A stretch of 64,000 nt of DNA, taken from Paraburkholderia diazotrophica. GTDB taxonomy: Bacteria; Pseudomonadota; Gammaproteobacteria; Burkholderiales; Burkholderiaceae. The DNA is taken from contig NZ_FNYE01000008.1 of NCBI RefSeq assembly GCF_900108945.1, forward strand, positions 124,001 to 188,000, given 5' to 3'. The position numbers and the translations under genes are program-made. The notes beneath the pieces were generated by a model. It was given only the letters and a program-made list of their open reading frames with translations, was not told the origin of the DNA and did not search any database. Within the stretch, counting starts at the first letter, position 1, and each line of letters begins with the position of its first letter. This document shows, piece after piece, positions 9,283 through 19,901 of the stretch.

Positions 9283-10260
9283 TCACGCGCGTGATGCGAC
9301 GGACACATCCGCGCCGTGATTCAGCGCGGCGCGCGCGCACAACTCGTCGGTGACGAGTCCCGACAGCCAGCCGCCCTTGAGCGCGGCGATCACCGCATCG
9401 CGCTTGCGCTCGCCGCCCGCGAAGCCGATCACGGGGCGCTTCGGCGGCGAATCGAGCCGCAAGCTCGTCACGCGGCGGCCCGTCGGCGATTCGACGCGCG
9501 CGCCGTCGGCGTCGATCGGCAGGCCGAGCAATTCGGCGACGGCGCCCAGCGACACCAGTTCCTCCACCTCATCCGACGTGATGAAGCCATCCTCATGCAG
9601 CGGACAGTGCAAGCCGATATTGCCGATGCCGACGAACGCCACATCCGCTTCGCCCGACAGCGACTCGACGATCCGGTACAGACGGTGATTGCACCACTGC
9701 GCGCGTTCCGCTTCGCTGTCGGCGATCAGCGGCGCGGGCAGCAGGAAGTGCTTGCCGCCCGTCTTCTCGGAGATGTGCAGCGCGACGTCGTAGCGGTTCG
9801 ACGAGCCGTCCTGCGCGATCGCGCCGACCATCGACACGAGCCGATGCTGCGGCCGCTCCAGTTGCGCGACCTGATCGACGACGGCCTTCAGCGTGCGCCC
9901 GCTGCTCACGGCGACGACCATCGGCCGCTCTTCGCCGAGATAGCGCTCCATCACCTGCGCGCCCGCGACGGCGAGCTTGCGGTCGATCTCTTCGGGGTTA
10001 TCGTTGTCGACGGGCACGACTTCGCACATCGACAGTCCGTAGCGCTTCGACAGCTGCGCGGCGAGCGACAGGCAGTCAGCAAGCTGATGATCGACGCGCA
10101 CGCGGATCAGATTCTTCTCGACGGCGAACGCGACCAGCCGCTGCGCGACGGGCCGCGACACCTGCAGTTTTTCGGCGATCTCGTTCTGCGTATTGCCGGC
10201 GACGTAGTAGAGCCAGGCGGCGCGCGTCGCGAGATCGAGCTTTTCAGTGGACTTGGGCAC
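9283..10260 (-). CDS. SorC-family transcriptional regulator of polyol catabolism
   Basis: A 325-residue SorC/DeoR-type regulator. An N-terminal helix-turn-helix covers about residues 20-55 (NTQNEIAEKLQVSRPVAQRLV), followed by the sugar-phosphate-binding domain, recognised by VAVSSGRTLKAVVDQ, VSMVGAI and FVGIGNIG. Such proteins usually sense a phosphorylated intermediate, here possibly xylulose 5-phosphate or a polyol phosphate. It is third in the minus-strand arm behind the dehydrogenase and xylulokinase, 113 bp after xylB. It is the most likely regulator of both polyol arms. Confidence 0.84.
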   Translation of the reverse strand: MPKSTEKLDLATRAAWLYYVAGNTQNEIAEKLQVSRPVAQRLVAFAVEKNLIRVRVDHQLADCLSLAAQLSKRYGLSMCEVVPVDNDNPEEIDRKLAVAGAQVMERYLGEERPMVVAVSSGRTLKAVVDQVAQLERPQHRLVSMVGAIAQDGSSNRYDVALHISEKTGGKHFLLPAPLIADSEAERAQWCNHRLYRIVESLSGEADVAFVGIGNIGLHCPLHEDGFITSDEVEELVSLGAVAELLGLPIDADGARVESPTGRRVTSLRLDSPPKRPVIGFAGGERKRDAVIAALKGGWLSGLVTDELCARAALNHGADVSVASRA

Positions 10261-10373
10261 GATGGGTTCGCTCAGGATTGCGCCGAAGCGCGTAACACCA
10301 GGCAGCCCGCATCGGACGTTCTGGTGTGCTGCTTGCCGTACGCATTCATCGTAGTGCGCATCACGGGCTCACA

Positions 10374-11858
10374 CTACGCTGCGTTCGCATCGCGCGCGGG
10401 CGCGAACATCGGCTTCACATGCCGGTACAGCGCACGATAACTGGCGAGCCGCTCGCGCAGCACGGCATGACGCCGCGCGTTCGGCGTGAATTCGATTTCG
10501 ACGGGCGGCTTGGTCAGCACCGTCGACGGATCGCCGCCCGCCGCGAGCCAACCCAGACGCGCCGCGCCCAGCGCCGCGCCCGTTTCGCCGCCGCCATGCT
10601 TGCGCGTCGCCGTGTTCAGCGAATCGGCGAGCAGTTGCGCCCAGTAGTTGCTTCGCGCGCCACCGCCCAAGAGCGACAGCGCGCTCACTTCGGTGCCCGC
10701 CGCGCGCAACGCGTCGAGGCCGTCCGTCAGTGCGAGCGTCACGCCTTCGAGCACCGCATAGCCGAGCAGCGCGCGATCGGTCGCGTGCGTCATGCCGAAG
10801 AACACGCCTTGCGAATACGGGTCGTTGTGCGGCGTGCGTTCGCCGGACAGATACGGCAGAAAGAGCGGCGCCGTCGCGAGCGCGTCGTCGGGCAGCTTTT
10901 CGACTTCTGCAAGCAACGTTGGCTCATCGGTCGACGTCAGCTTGCAGACCCAGCGCAAGCAGCTCGCCGCCGACAGCACGACGCTCATCTGATGCCAGCG
11001 GTCGGGAATCGCATGGCAGAACGCGTGCACGGCCGACTCGGGATTCGGCCGGAAGCTGTTGCCGATCACGCACAACACGCCCGACGTGCCGAGCGACACG
11101 AAGCCGTCGCCGGGCTGCGTCGCGCCGATGCCGATCGCGCTCGTCGCGTTGTCGCCGCCGCCCGCCGCGACTACGACGGGTTCGCGCAAGCCCAGCTCGC
11201 GCGCGAGTTCGGGACGCAGCATGCCCGACGGCGCGCTGCCTTCCGCGAGACGCGGCATATGCGAGCGGTTCAGATTGCAGGCGGCGAGCAAGGTATCGGA
11301 CCAGTCGCGCTGCGCGACGTCGAGCCATAGCGTGCCCGCTGCGTCGGATGGATCGGAGACCTTGTCGCCCGTCAGTTGAAGGCGCAGGTAGTCCTTCGGC
11401 AGCAGCACGCAGGCCGTCTGCCGGAAGATCTCCGGCTCGTGGCGCGCGACCCACAGCAGCTTCGGCGCGGTGAAGCCAGGCATCGCCAGATTGCCGGCGA
11501 TGCGATGCAACTCCGGCGCGCGCCGGTACAGTTCATCGCACTCCTCGACGGCGCGCATGTCATTCCACAGAATCGCGGGACGCAGCACGCGGTCTTCGTT
11601 GTCGAGCAGCACCGCGCCGTGCATCTGTCCCGACAGCCCGATGCCGCGAATCTGCGCGAACTCTTCCGGGTAACGGTCGCGCAATGCGAAGAGCGCGGTC
11701 CGCGTGCCTTGCCACCAGTCGGACGGGTTCTGCTCCGACCAGCGCTGATGCGGACGCGAAACGGTGAACGGAGAACCTGCCGTGCCGATCACGCGTCCGT
11801 CGGACGCGAGCAGCAGAACTTTCACTTCGGACGTGCCGAGGTCGATGCCGAGATACAT
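10374..11858 (-). CDS. xylB: Xylulokinase
   Basis: A 494-residue FGGY-family kinase that phosphorylates D-xylulose to xylulose 5-phosphate. The N-terminal phosphate loop is GIDLGTSEVKVLLL, the substrate motif SGQMHGAVLL (about residue 75) is typical of XylB, and the catalytic Asp lies in AAGGGDNATSAIG. The C-terminal adenosine motif is LLGGGARSNYWAQLLAD. It lies 217 bp behind the D-arabinitol-type dehydrogenase, whose product would be its substrate. The pairing supports a D-arabinitol - D-xylulose - pentose-phosphate route. Confidence 0.9.
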   Translation of the reverse strand: MYLGIDLGTSEVKVLLLASDGRVIGTAGSPFTVSRPHQRWSEQNPSDWWQGTRTALFALRDRYPEEFAQIRGIGLSGQMHGAVLLDNEDRVLRPAILWNDMRAVEECDELYRRAPELHRIAGNLAMPGFTAPKLLWVARHEPEIFRQTACVLLPKDYLRLQLTGDKVSDPSDAAGTLWLDVAQRDWSDTLLAACNLNRSHMPRLAEGSAPSGMLRPELARELGLREPVVVAAGGGDNATSAIGIGATQPGDGFVSLGTSGVLCVIGNSFRPNPESAVHAFCHAIPDRWHQMSVVLSAASCLRWVCKLTSTDEPTLLAEVEKLPDDALATAPLFLPYLSGERTPHNDPYSQGVFFGMTHATDRALLGYAVLEGVTLALTDGLDALRAAGTEVSALSLLGGGARSNYWAQLLADSLNTATRKHGGGETGAALGAARLGWLAAGGDPSTVLTKPPVEIEFTPNARRHAVLRERLASYRALYRHVKPMFAPARDANAA

Positions 11859-12075
11859 GGGCGCGAAACCTTCGTCGGTAGGAGATGCGCTACTTTAGCC
11901 GCATGCCGCTGGCGATGCCATGCGCAATAGACCTGACGCATGGCAGGCGTCGAACGCGGCGATCAATGGGAGCGGCCGCGCGTGGAAGCAGCGTGGTTGC
12001 ATTCGCACGCGCGGCGGTGCTGTCGTGTGTCGAGCGAGGTGATGATACCGGTCGCTTCAGTCGCCTATGGCACCT

Positions 12076-13485
12076 TCACGCGCCGCGCTTCGCGAGCCAC
12101 GCATCGACGCGTTCGAGCGCCGCGCGCACCACTTTCTCGAGCGAAGCCGTGCCCGCCATGCTGCCCCAGAGCAGACGATCCGCGCAATAAGCCTGCACCG
12201 GATCGGATGCCTTGAAGAAGCCGCGCGCAACGCCTTCGTCCATCACGCCGTCCTGATACGTGTACGGCAACTGGCCGCGCTGCCATCTGTCGAGAAAGCG
12301 GAAGAAGAGCGCAGGCAAGGTCGCCGTCGCGTTCGGCTCAACTTTGCGCTCGAAGCACTCGGACAGCGTCGGCGCGATGAAGCCGGGAATCTTCGAAAAG
12401 CCATCGGCGGCGACGCGCTGATTCGTGTCCTGGATATAAGGATTGCCAAAGCGTTCGAGCACGACGTCGCGGTACTTCGCGAGATCGAGCGGACTCGGCG
12501 TGAGGCAGGGGATCACGTCCTGTGTCACGTAGTCATGCGCGAACTGGCGGATTTCCGGATCGAGCGTGCCTTCGTGGATGAACGAGAGGCCGACCAGCGT
12601 GCCCGCCCACGCGATGCAACTATGCGTCGCGTTCAGGATGCGGATCTTCGCCTCTTCATACGGCAGCACCGATTCGACCAGCTCCGCGCCGACCTGCTCC
12701 CACGCCGGCCGCCCGGCGACGAAGTGATCCTCGATCACCCACTGGATGAACGATTCGCCCATCACGGGGCACGCGTCGTCGACGCCCGTCGCCGCCTTCA
12801 CGCGTTCGCGCACGTCGGGTGTCGGGCGTGGCGTGATCCGGTCGACCATCGAGTTCGGACATGCCGTGTTTGCGTCGAACCATTGACGCAGCGCGCTAGC
12901 GCCGCGCCGCTCCAGGAATTCGGTCATGCCTGCGCGGAAGCGCTCGCCGTTGCTGCGCAGGTTATCGCAGGTCTGCAGCGTGACGGGGCCGGCGCTGCTC
13001 TGCATCCGCGCTTCGAGAATCGCGGCGAGCGCGCCGTAGATCGTGGTGCGCGCGCCGTTCAGATCGGCGGAGAGATCGGGATTCGCTGTGTCGAGCTTGT
13101 CGTGTTCGTCGAGGTAGTAGCCGCCTTCCGTCACGGTGAACGCGATGATCTTGCACGCGGGGTCGGCGCCCGCTTCGACGAGCCCATCGAGATTCGCCGA
13201 CCACGGCACCACGCGCCTGATCGAGCGGATCGTCTCGTAGTCACGCTTGCCTTGCGGCGTGACGGTTTCGAGCGTGTAGACGCCGTTTTGCGCGGCCAGC
13301 GCATCGGCGACGGCATTCATGTCGCTGCGGATATTGCCGACGGTGAGCGACCAGTGCGTATCGCCAGGCTGACTCGCTTCATTGAGCCGGTGCAGATACC
13401 ACGCCTGATGCGCGCGATGGAACGATCCCGCGCCGATGTGCAGGATTACCTGCGTGCTTGCGCCGTTGCTTTGGCCGCTGTTCAT
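12076..13485 (-). CDS. dalD: Long-chain polyol dehydrogenase, probably D-arabinitol 4-dehydrogenase
   Basis: A 469-residue member of the mannitol dehydrogenase family. The family signature K-x4-N-x2-H is visible as KIRILNATH, and the NAD-binding start is [21 protein letters not shown]. That N-terminal wording, plus [11 protein letters not shown] and [10 protein letters not shown], matches DalD-type D-arabinitol 4-dehydrogenases more closely than mannitol 2-dehydrogenases, and the adjacent xylulokinase agrees. ATG 13485 follows AGGAGAC; an upstream start at 13572 would add an unlikely tail. Mannitol or arabinitol activity cannot be separated by sequence alone, and these enzymes often accept both. 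Confidence 0.78.
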   Translation of the reverse strand: MNSGQSNGASTQVILHIGAGSFHRAHQAWYLHRLNEASQPGDTHWSLTVGNIRSDMNAVADALAAQNGVYTLETVTPQGKRDYETIRSIRRVVPWSANLDGLVEAGADPACKIIAFTVTEGGYYLDEHDKLDTANPDLSADLNGARTTIYGALAAILEARMQSSAGPVTLQTCDNLRSNGERFRAGMTEFLERRGASALRQWFDANTACPNSMVDRITPRPTPDVRERVKAATGVDDACPVMGESFIQWVIEDHFVAGRPAWEQVGAELVESVLPYEEAKIRILNATHSCIAWAGTLVGLSFIHEGTLDPEIRQFAHDYVTQDVIPCLTPSPLDLAKYRDVVLERFGNPYIQDTNQRVAADGFSKIPGFIAPTLSECFERKVEPNATATLPALFFRFLDRWQRGQLPYTYQDGVMDEGVARGFFKASDPVQAYCADRLLWGSMAGTASLEKVVRAALERVDAWLAKRGA

Positions 13486-14033
13486 GTGCGTCTCCTGTGT
13501 CGACCCGGGCTGGCATGTCGACGGGCGTTGGCGCCTGGCGCTGACTCCCGTTTCACGCGTTGCTCGGGTCACTTGCTAGTGAAGTCTTATGCGCACGGTC
13601 TTTCGCGTGCGTTGCTTGGGATAAGTCTAGAAGCTGTCTCGGCGACATGAGCCGACGATTCGAATTGAAGAGCATTTGCTCTCAACATGAACTAATGATC
13701 GTATTCGACCGATCGAAAGTCAAGGCGAAGGACGCTGCTTTTCACGGCAAATCGTTGCGCAGCGCGGCGGGGCGGGCTTTTCAACGGCTGATGCGCTGCC
13801 CGCGAAACGTTGGCGAACGGCCGGTCGGCCGGCTGTTGCATTGCATCAAATTTGACACCCAGAGGGCCAGGATTAACCCGAATGCAAAAAAGTATCAGTC
13901 GGCGGTCTCATTTCTAGTGGCCGCGATTGCGCTCGGGGTCTAACTTTCGCTACACAAAAGCAATGAAGCTGATGGCGTTTGCAAGACGTGAAACGCAAGG
14001 CGCCGGACGAAGGAACAGGAGGAGGACCGACAC
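13486..14033. promoter_or_regulatory. Divergent control region between dalD and the AraC gene
   Basis: A 548-bp region with no credible gene. It contains the perfect inverted repeat AGAGCATTTGCTCT at 13669-13682, which resembles repeats upstream of smoS, and an AT-richer stretch at 13840-13970 that could hold the AraC-gene promoter. Confidence 0.5.
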
Positions 14034-15056
14034 GTGCAACCCGATCTCGAACTGGTCAGCGTGCGACGCGACGAGTCGTTCAAGGTGTGGTATCACGGCT
14101 TTCCGTACCGCACAGTGCGCTGGCATTTCCATCCGGAATTCGAAATCCATCTGATCGTCGCGACGACGGGCAAGATGTTCGTCGGCGATTACATCGGCAG
14201 CTTCGCGCCGGGCAATCTCGTGCTGATGGGGCCGAACCTGCCGCACAACTGGGTCAGCGAAGTGCCCGAAGGCGTGACGATCGCGCAGCGCAATCTCGTC
14301 GTGCAGTTCGGCCAGGATTTCGTCGCGCATTGCACCGAGAGCTTCCCCGAATGGCGCACGCTCGAAGCGCTGCTCGCCGATTCACGGCGCGGCGTGTCGT
14401 TCGGCGCGCAGACGAGCGCCGCGATCCAGCCGCTTTTCATGGAACTGCTCGAAGCGCGCGGTCTGCGCCGCATCGTGCTGTTCCTGTCGATGATGGAAAT
14501 CCTGCTGAACGCGAGCGACCGCGAACTGCTCGCGAGCCCCGCGTATCAGAGCGACCCGACCGGCTATGCGTCGACGCGCATCAACCATGTGCTGTCGTAT
14601 ATCGGCAAGAACCTCGCGTCGGAGTTGCGCGAATCCGATCTCGCGCAGCTCGCGGGGCAGAGCGTGAGCGCTTTCTCGCGGTACTTCCGCCGCCATACGG
14701 GCCTGCCGTTCGTGCAGTACGTGAACCGCATGCGCATCAATCTCGCGTGTCAGCTGCTGATGGATGACGAGTTGAGCGTGACCGACATCTGCTACAAGGT
14801 CGGCTTCAACAACCTGTCGAACTTCAACCGGCAGTTCCTCACGGCGAAGGGCATGGCCCCGTCGAAGTTCCGCCGCTTCCAGCAACTGAACGACGCGAGC
14901 CGCGCCGCTTCAGAAGCCGCGGCGGCGCTCGGCAAGGGCATTGCGAACGCGCCTTCGATCGTGCCCGCCGTGCAGGCTCGAAGCCATACGCACGCTCAGC
15001 CACGCGCCGCACCCGCGGCGTATCCGCCTCTGGGCTCGCCAGTCGCCACGACATAG
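14034..15056 (+). CDS. AraC-family transcriptional regulator of the second polyol cluster
   Basis: A 340-residue regulator. The N-terminal half is a cupin-type sensor (VRWHFHPEFEIHLIV, residues about 28-43, and LVLMGPNLPHNWVS). The C-terminal DNA-binding domain has two helix-turn-helix units near residues 195-290, including LAQLAGQSVSAFSRYFRRHTG and VTDICYKVGFNNLSNFNRQF. An Ala-rich tail of about 50 residues follows. The GTG start at 14034 is preceded by a strong AGGAGGA. It lies just upstream of the sugar transporter operon on the same strand and is probably its activator. Confidence 0.86.
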   Translation: MQPDLELVSVRRDESFKVWYHGFPYRTVRWHFHPEFEIHLIVATTGKMFVGDYIGSFAPGNLVLMGPNLPHNWVSEVPEGVTIAQRNLVVQFGQDFVAHCTESFPEWRTLEALLADSRRGVSFGAQTSAAIQPLFMELLEARGLRRIVLFLSMMEILLNASDRELLASPAYQSDPTGYASTRINHVLSYIGKNLASELRESDLAQLAGQSVSAFSRYFRRHTGLPFVQYVNRMRINLACQLLMDDELSVTDICYKVGFNNLSNFNRQFLTAKGMAPSKFRRFQQLNDASRAASEAAAALGKGIANAPSIVPAVQARSHTHAQPRAAPAAYPPLGSPVATT

Positions 15057-15144
15057 AGCACTTCAGCATCACAGACGTTTCACCTGCTCATCGCGCACTC
15101 GAATCGCGCGAGGGACGCACTCATCCTCATAAACGGAGACAACC

Positions 15145-16104
15145 ATGACGCACACCACTTCGCACTCTTCGCATCCTTCGCGCACGTTGCGCCTGCGCGC
15201 CGCGCTGACCTTCGCTGCCGTGATGCTCGGTGCGCCGCTTCTTGTACCGGCGACTGCCAACGCCGCGCCGCTCAAAATCGGCATGACGTTCCAGGAACTG
15301 AACAACCCGTACTTCGTGACGATGCAAAAGGCGCTGAACGATGCGGCCGCATCGATCGGCGCGACGGTTGTCGTCACCGATGCGCATCACGACGTGAGCA
15401 AGCAGGTGAGCGACGTCGAGGACATGCTGCAGAAGAAGATCGACATCCTGCTCGTCAATCCGACCGATTCGACGGGCATCCAGTCGGCCGTGACGTCGGC
15501 GAAGAAGGCGGGCGCCGTGGTCGTCGCCGTCGATGCGAACGCGAACGGTCCCGTCGATTCGTTCGTCGGCTCGAAGAATTTCGACGCGGGACAGATGTCG
15601 TGCGAGTACCTCGCGAAAGCGATCGGCGGCAGCGGCGAAGTGGCGATTCTCGACGGCATCCCCGTCGTGCCGATTCTCGAACGCGTGCGCGGCTGCAAGG
15701 CGGCGCTCGCGAAGTTTCCGAACGTGAAGCTCGTCGATACGCAGAACGGCAAGCAGGAACGCGCGACCGCGCTGTCCGTCACCGAGAACATGATCCAGGC
15801 GCATCCGAACCTGAAGGGCATCTTCAGCGTGAACGACGGCGGCTCAATGGGCGCGTTGTCCGCGATCGAATCGTCGGGTAAGGACATCAAGCTGACGAGC
15901 GTCGATGGTGCGCCCGAAGCGATCACCGCGATCCAGAAGCCGAACTCGAAGTTCATCGAAACGTCCGCGCAATTCCCGCGCGATCAGATCCGTCTCGCGA
16001 TCGGCGTGGCGCTCGCGAAGAAGTGGGGCGCCAATGTGCCGAAGGCGATTCCCGTCGATGTGAAGCTCGTCGACAAGGACAACGCGAAGGGCTTCAGCTG
16101 GTAA
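15145..16104 (+). CDS. Ribose-type sugar ABC transporter, periplasmic binding protein
   Basis: A 319-residue periplasmic-binding-protein-type-1 component (RbsB-like). It has a signal peptide with a long basic N-region and cleavage near ANA-AP at about residue 41. The mature part begins LKIGMTFQELNNPYFVTMQKA, typical of this class, and IDILLVNPTDS, GSKNFDAGQM and FSVNDGGSMGA outline the ligand cleft. AACGGAGAC precedes the start. It heads an operon with ATPase, permease, dehydrogenase, kinase and SDR genes. A pentose, pentitol or tetritol ligand is likely. Confidence 0.87.
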   Translation: MTHTTSHSSHPSRTLRLRAALTFAAVMLGAPLLVPATANAAPLKIGMTFQELNNPYFVTMQKALNDAAASIGATVVVTDAHHDVSKQVSDVEDMLQKKIDILLVNPTDSTGIQSAVTSAKKAGAVVVAVDANANGPVDSFVGSKNFDAGQMSCEYLAKAIGGSGEVAILDGIPVVPILERVRGCKAALAKFPNVKLVDTQNGKQERATALSVTENMIQAHPNLKGIFSVNDGGSMGALSAIESSGKDIKLTSVDGAPEAITAIQKPNSKFIETSAQFPRDQIRLAIGVALAKKWGANVPKAIPVDVKLVDKDNAKGFSW

Positions 16105-16173
16105 GCAAGGCGTTAGTGATGCAGTGGCGCTTGTGTCTTCGGCAAAGCGTCACTGCATGAACAAGGAAACGCG

Positions 16174-17709
16174 ATGGACACGGTCCTCAAACTCGACAAC
16201 ATCACGAAGAGCTTTCCCGGCGTGAAGGCGTTGCAGCGCATTCATCTCGAGATCGCGCGCGGCGAGATTCACGCGCTGCTCGGCGAGAACGGCGCGGGCA
16301 AGTCGACGCTGATGAAAATCCTGTGCGGCATCTATCAGCCCGACGATGGCACGATCGTGATCGACGGCGAAGCGCGGCACTTCGCGAATTATCACGACGC
16401 CGTCGCGGCGGGCATCGGCATCGTGTTTCAGGAATTCAGCCTGATTCCGTATCTGAACGCCGTCGAGAACATGTTCCTCGGACGCGAGTTGCGCAATCGC
16501 TTCGGTATGCTCGATCGCGCGCAGATGAGGCGCGCGGCGGCGGAGATTTTCGCGCGGCTCGGCGTCGCGATCGATCTGTCCGTGCCGATTCGCGAGCTCT
16601 CGGTGGCGCAGCAGCAGTTCGTCGAAATCGGCAAGGCGCTGTCGCTGAATGCGCGCATCCTGATTCTCGACGAACCGACGGCGACGCTCACGCCCGCCGA
16701 AGCCGAGCACCTCTTCACGATCATGCGCGACCTGAAGCGGCACGGCGTCGCGATGATTTTCATCTCGCACCACCTCGAAGAGATTTTCGAAGTGTGCGAC
16801 CGCATCACCGTGTTGCGCGACGGTCACTATGTCGGCATGACGGATGTGGCGAAGACGGATGTCGGCCGGCTCGTCGAGATGATGGTCGGACGCAAGATCG
16901 AAAGCAGCTTTCCATCAAAGCCCGCGCTGCCCGCCGATGCGAAGGTCGTGCTCGAAGTGAACGCATTGCAGTTGCACAAGGACGGCCCCGTGAATCGCTT
17001 CACGCTGCGCGAAGGCGAAATACTCGGCTTTGCGGGACTCGTCGGCTCGGGCCGCACGGAGACGGCGCTCGCCGTCATTGGCGCGGACGCGGCGCACGTG
17101 AAGGACATTCGCATCAACGGCGCGCCGGCGAATCTGTCCGATCCCGCCGACGCATTGAAATCGGGCATCGGCATTCTGCCCGAAAGCCGCAAGACGGAAG
17201 GGTTGATCACATCGTTCTCGATCAAGCAGAACATCTCGATCAACAACCTCGGCAAGTATCGCGCCGCGCGCTTCTTTATCGATCACGGCAGCGAAGCGCG
17301 CGCGACGGCCGACATCATGAAGCGCGTCGGCGTGAAGGCGCCGACGATGAACACCGAAGTCGCGACCCTGTCGGGCGGCAATCAGCAGAAAGTGGTGATC
17401 GCGCGCTGGCTCAATCACCACACGAACATCCTGATCTTCGACGAACCGACGCGAGGCATCGACGTCGGCGCGAAAGCGGAAATCTATCTGCTGATGCGCG
17501 AGCTCACTGCGCGCGGCTACTCGATCATCATGATTTCGTCGGAACTGCCGGAGATCGTCGGCATGTGCGATCGCGTCGCCGTGTTCCGGCAGGGCCGCAT
17601 CGAAGCGATGCTCGAAGGCGACCAGATCGAATCGAACGCCGTGATGACTTATGCAACGGCTGGTGCGACAGCCGGCACTCGTGGAGCAACACAGCATGAA
17701 CACGCCTGA
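16174..17709 (+). CDS. Ribose-type sugar ABC transporter, double ATP-binding protein
   Basis: A 511-residue RbsA-like protein with two fused nucleotide-binding domains. Domain 1 has Walker [10 protein letters not shown] (residues 37-45), an unusual signature LSVAQQQ and Walker [11 protein letters not shown]. Domain 2 has a degenerate Walker A ([10 protein letters not shown]), the canonical LSGGNQQK and [11 protein letters not shown]. One sound and one degenerate site is normal for this family. Its end overlaps the permease start by 14 bp, indicating coupling. Confidence 0.89.
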   Translation: MDTVLKLDNITKSFPGVKALQRIHLEIARGEIHALLGENGAGKSTLMKILCGIYQPDDGTIVIDGEARHFANYHDAVAAGIGIVFQEFSLIPYLNAVENMFLGRELRNRFGMLDRAQMRRAAAEIFARLGVAIDLSVPIRELSVAQQQFVEIGKALSLNARILILDEPTATLTPAEAEHLFTIMRDLKRHGVAMIFISHHLEEIFEVCDRITVLRDGHYVGMTDVAKTDVGRLVEMMVGRKIESSFPSKPALPADAKVVLEVNALQLHKDGPVNRFTLREGEILGFAGLVGSGRTETALAVIGADAAHVKDIRINGAPANLSDPADALKSGIGILPESRKTEGLITSFSIKQNISINNLGKYRAARFFIDHGSEARATADIMKRVGVKAPTMNTEVATLSGGNQQKVVIARWLNHHTNILIFDEPTRGIDVGAKAEIYLLMRELTARGYSIIMISSELPEIVGMCDRVAVFRQGRIEAMLEGDQIESNAVMTYATAGATAGTRGATQHEHA

Positions 17710-18697
17710 TACTTCTCCCAAGACATCGACCGTCGCGTCCAATACGCCGGGCGCGCCGTTGCGCCTGAACTGGGCGAGCATCAAACGCTCGACGCTGTTC
17801 TATCCGTTCATCGGCTTGCTCGTCGTGTGCATCGTGATGGTGTTCGCGAGCGACAGCTTCCTGTCGGCGGCAAATCTCGAGAACGTGCTGCGCCAGGTGT
17901 CGATCAACGCGATCATCGCCGTCGGCATGACGGCCGTGATTTTGACAGGCGGCATCGATCTATCCGTCGGTTCCGTGATGGCGCTTTCGGGCACGCTCGC
18001 GGCGGGCCTGATGGTGGCGGGGCTCAACGGCGTCGCAGCGATCGCGATCGGCATTGCGGTCGGACTCGGCTTCGGCTTCGGCAACGGCTTCTTCGTTGCG
18101 TTCGCAGGCATGCCGCCCATCATCGTCACGCTCGCGACGATGGGCATCGCGCGCGGCCTCGCGCTGATCTACACGGGCGGCTATCCGATCGACGGCTTGC
18201 CCGACTGGGTGAGCTTCTTCGGCAGCGGCAAGGTGTTCGGCATTCAGGCGCCCGTGCTCATCATGCTCGTCGTCTACGCGATCGCGTGGCTGCTGCTCGA
18301 ACGCATGCCGTTCGGCCGCTACGTGTACGCGATCGGCGGCAACGAGCAGGCGACGCGTCTTTCCGGCGTGCGCGTCGCGCGCGTGAAGCTGATCGTCTAC
18401 ACGCTCGCTGGCTTGACGTCGTCGTTCGCGGCCATCGTGCTCACATCGCGCCTGATGAGCGGCCAGCCGAATGCGGGCGTCGGCTTCGAACTCGATGCGA
18501 TTGCTGCCGTCGTGATGGGCGGCACGTCGATATCGGGCGGACGCGGCTCGATCATCGGCACGCTGATCGGCGCGCTGCTGCTCGGCGTGCTGAACAACGG
18601 ACTCAACATGGTCGGCGTGAATCCATACGTGCAGAACGTGATCAAGGGCGGAATCATTCTGCTCGCGATCTACATCAGCCGCGACCGCAAGAAGTGA
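17696..18697 (+). CDS. Ribose-type sugar ABC transporter permease
   Basis: A 333-residue RbsC-like permease with eight to ten hydrophobic segments. The family-specific motifs [21 protein letters not shown] (about residues 76-96) and [19 protein letters not shown] (about 275-293) are present. ATG 17696 lies inside the end of the ATPase gene, preceded by GGAG. It pairs with the double ATPase to import the sugar bound by the periplasmic protein. Confidence 0.89.
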   Translation: MNTPDTSPKTSTVASNTPGAPLRLNWASIKRSTLFYPFIGLLVVCIVMVFASDSFLSAANLENVLRQVSINAIIAVGMTAVILTGGIDLSVGSVMALSGTLAAGLMVAGLNGVAAIAIGIAVGLGFGFGNGFFVAFAGMPPIIVTLATMGIARGLALIYTGGYPIDGLPDWVSFFGSGKVFGIQAPVLIMLVVYAIAWLLLERMPFGRYVYAIGGNEQATRLSGVRVARVKLIVYTLAGLTSSFAAIVLTSRLMSGQPNAGVGFELDAIAAVVMGGTSISGGRGSIIGTLIGALLLGVLNNGLNMVGVNPYVQNVIKGGIILLAIYISRDRKK

Positions 18698-18740
18698 ATT
18701 TCCCTTTCCCTTGTTCTCCCCTTAAAAGCAGGGCAATGCA

Positions 18741-19829
18741 ATGACCACTCAGGACACCACCAAAAGCATGACGGCGATCGTGTGCCACGCGCCGAAGGAC
18801 TATCGCGTAGAACGCGTGACGAAACCGCAGGCGCGCGCGCATGAACTCGTGATCCGCATTGCCGCGTGCGGCATCTGCGCGAGCGACTGCAAATGCCATT
18901 CGGGCGCGAAGATGTTCTGGGGCGGCCCGAGTCCATGGGTCAAGGCGCCCGTGATTCCCGGCCATGAGTTCTTCGGCTACGTCGAAGAACTCGGCGAAGG
19001 CGCAGCCGAACATTTCGGCGTGAAGAAGGGCGACCGTGTGATCGCCGAGCAGATCGTGCCGTGCGGCAAGTGCCGCTACTGCAAATCCGGCCAGTACTGG
19101 ATGTGCGAGGTGCACAACATCTTCGGCTTTCAGCGCGAAGTCGCGGACGGCGGCATGGCCGAATACATGCGCATTCCACCGACGGCCATCGTCCACAAGA
19201 TTCCCGATGGCATCTCGCTCGAAGATGCCGCGATCATCGAGCCGCTTGCGTGCGCGATTCACACCGTCAATCGCGGCGATATTCAACTGGACGATGTCGT
19301 CGTGATCGCGGGCGCGGGTCCGCTCGGTCTGATGATGACGCAAGTCGCGCATCTGAAAACGCCGAAGAAACTCGTCGTTATCGATCTCGTCGACGAGCGT
19401 CTCGAACTCGCGCGCGAATACGGCGCGGACGTGACGATCAATCCGAAGAACGACGATGCGCTCGCGATCATCCAGTCGTTGACGGACAACTATGGCTGCG
19501 ACGTCTACATCGAAACGACGGGCGTGCCTGCGGGCGTGAATCAGGGCATGGACCTCATTCGCAAACTCGGGCGTTTTGTCGAGTTTTCCGTGTTCGGCGC
19601 CGAGACTACAATGGACTGGTCGATCATCGGCGACCGCAAGGAACTCGATGTGCGCGGCGCGCATCTCGGGCCTTACTGCTATCCGATCGCGATCGACCTG
19701 CTGGCGCGTGGGCTCGTCACATCGAAAGGCATCGTCACGCATGGCTTCTCTCTCGAAGAGTGGGACGAAGCGATCAAGGTCGCGAACTCGCTCGATTCGA
19801 TCAAGGTGCTGATGAAGCCGGCCCGATAG
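18741..19829 (+). CDS. Zinc-dependent medium-chain polyol dehydrogenase, erythritol/L-threitol dehydrogenase-like
   Basis: A 362-residue MDR enzyme. Catalytic zinc ligands are in CGICASDC and GHEFFGYVEE, and the structural zinc site is the Cys cluster VPCGKCRYCKSGQYWMC (about residues 110-126). The NAD fold is VIAGAGPLGLMM followed by VVIDLVDERL, whose Asp indicates NAD preference. The start AIVCHAPKDYRVE, the segment GAKMFWGG and the stretch DWSIIGDRKELDVRGAHLGP resemble the mycobacterial erythritol/L-threitol dehydrogenase EltD. In this operon it would oxidise an imported polyol to a ketose. Xylitol or L-arabinitol are other possible substrates. Confidence 0.78.
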   Translation: MTTQDTTKSMTAIVCHAPKDYRVERVTKPQARAHELVIRIAACGICASDCKCHSGAKMFWGGPSPWVKAPVIPGHEFFGYVEELGEGAAEHFGVKKGDRVIAEQIVPCGKCRYCKSGQYWMCEVHNIFGFQREVADGGMAEYMRIPPTAIVHKIPDGISLEDAAIIEPLACAIHTVNRGDIQLDDVVVIAGAGPLGLMMTQVAHLKTPKKLVVIDLVDERLELAREYGADVTINPKNDDALAIIQSLTDNYGCDVYIETTGVPAGVNQGMDLIRKLGRFVEFSVFGAETTMDWSIIGDRKELDVRGAHLGPYCYPIAIDLLARGLVTSKGIVTHGFSLEEWDEAIKVANSLDSIKVLMKPAR

Positions 19830-19901
19830 TCCCGTGCCTGATCCGTCATTCCGAAGGAAAACAGACAGTGCGCGTCGCAAAGGCGCGCACACGGAGACAC
19901 T

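Noticed and set aside
12076..13485. Mannitol 2-dehydrogenase as first choice
   Set aside because: The family fits, but the N-terminal motif and the adjacent xylulokinase favour D-arabinitol 4-dehydrogenase; mannitol remains a possible side substrate.
13560..13943. A 127-codon plus-strand frame between dalD and the AraC gene
   Set aside because: No ribosome site or family features, and it covers the likely divergent promoter region.
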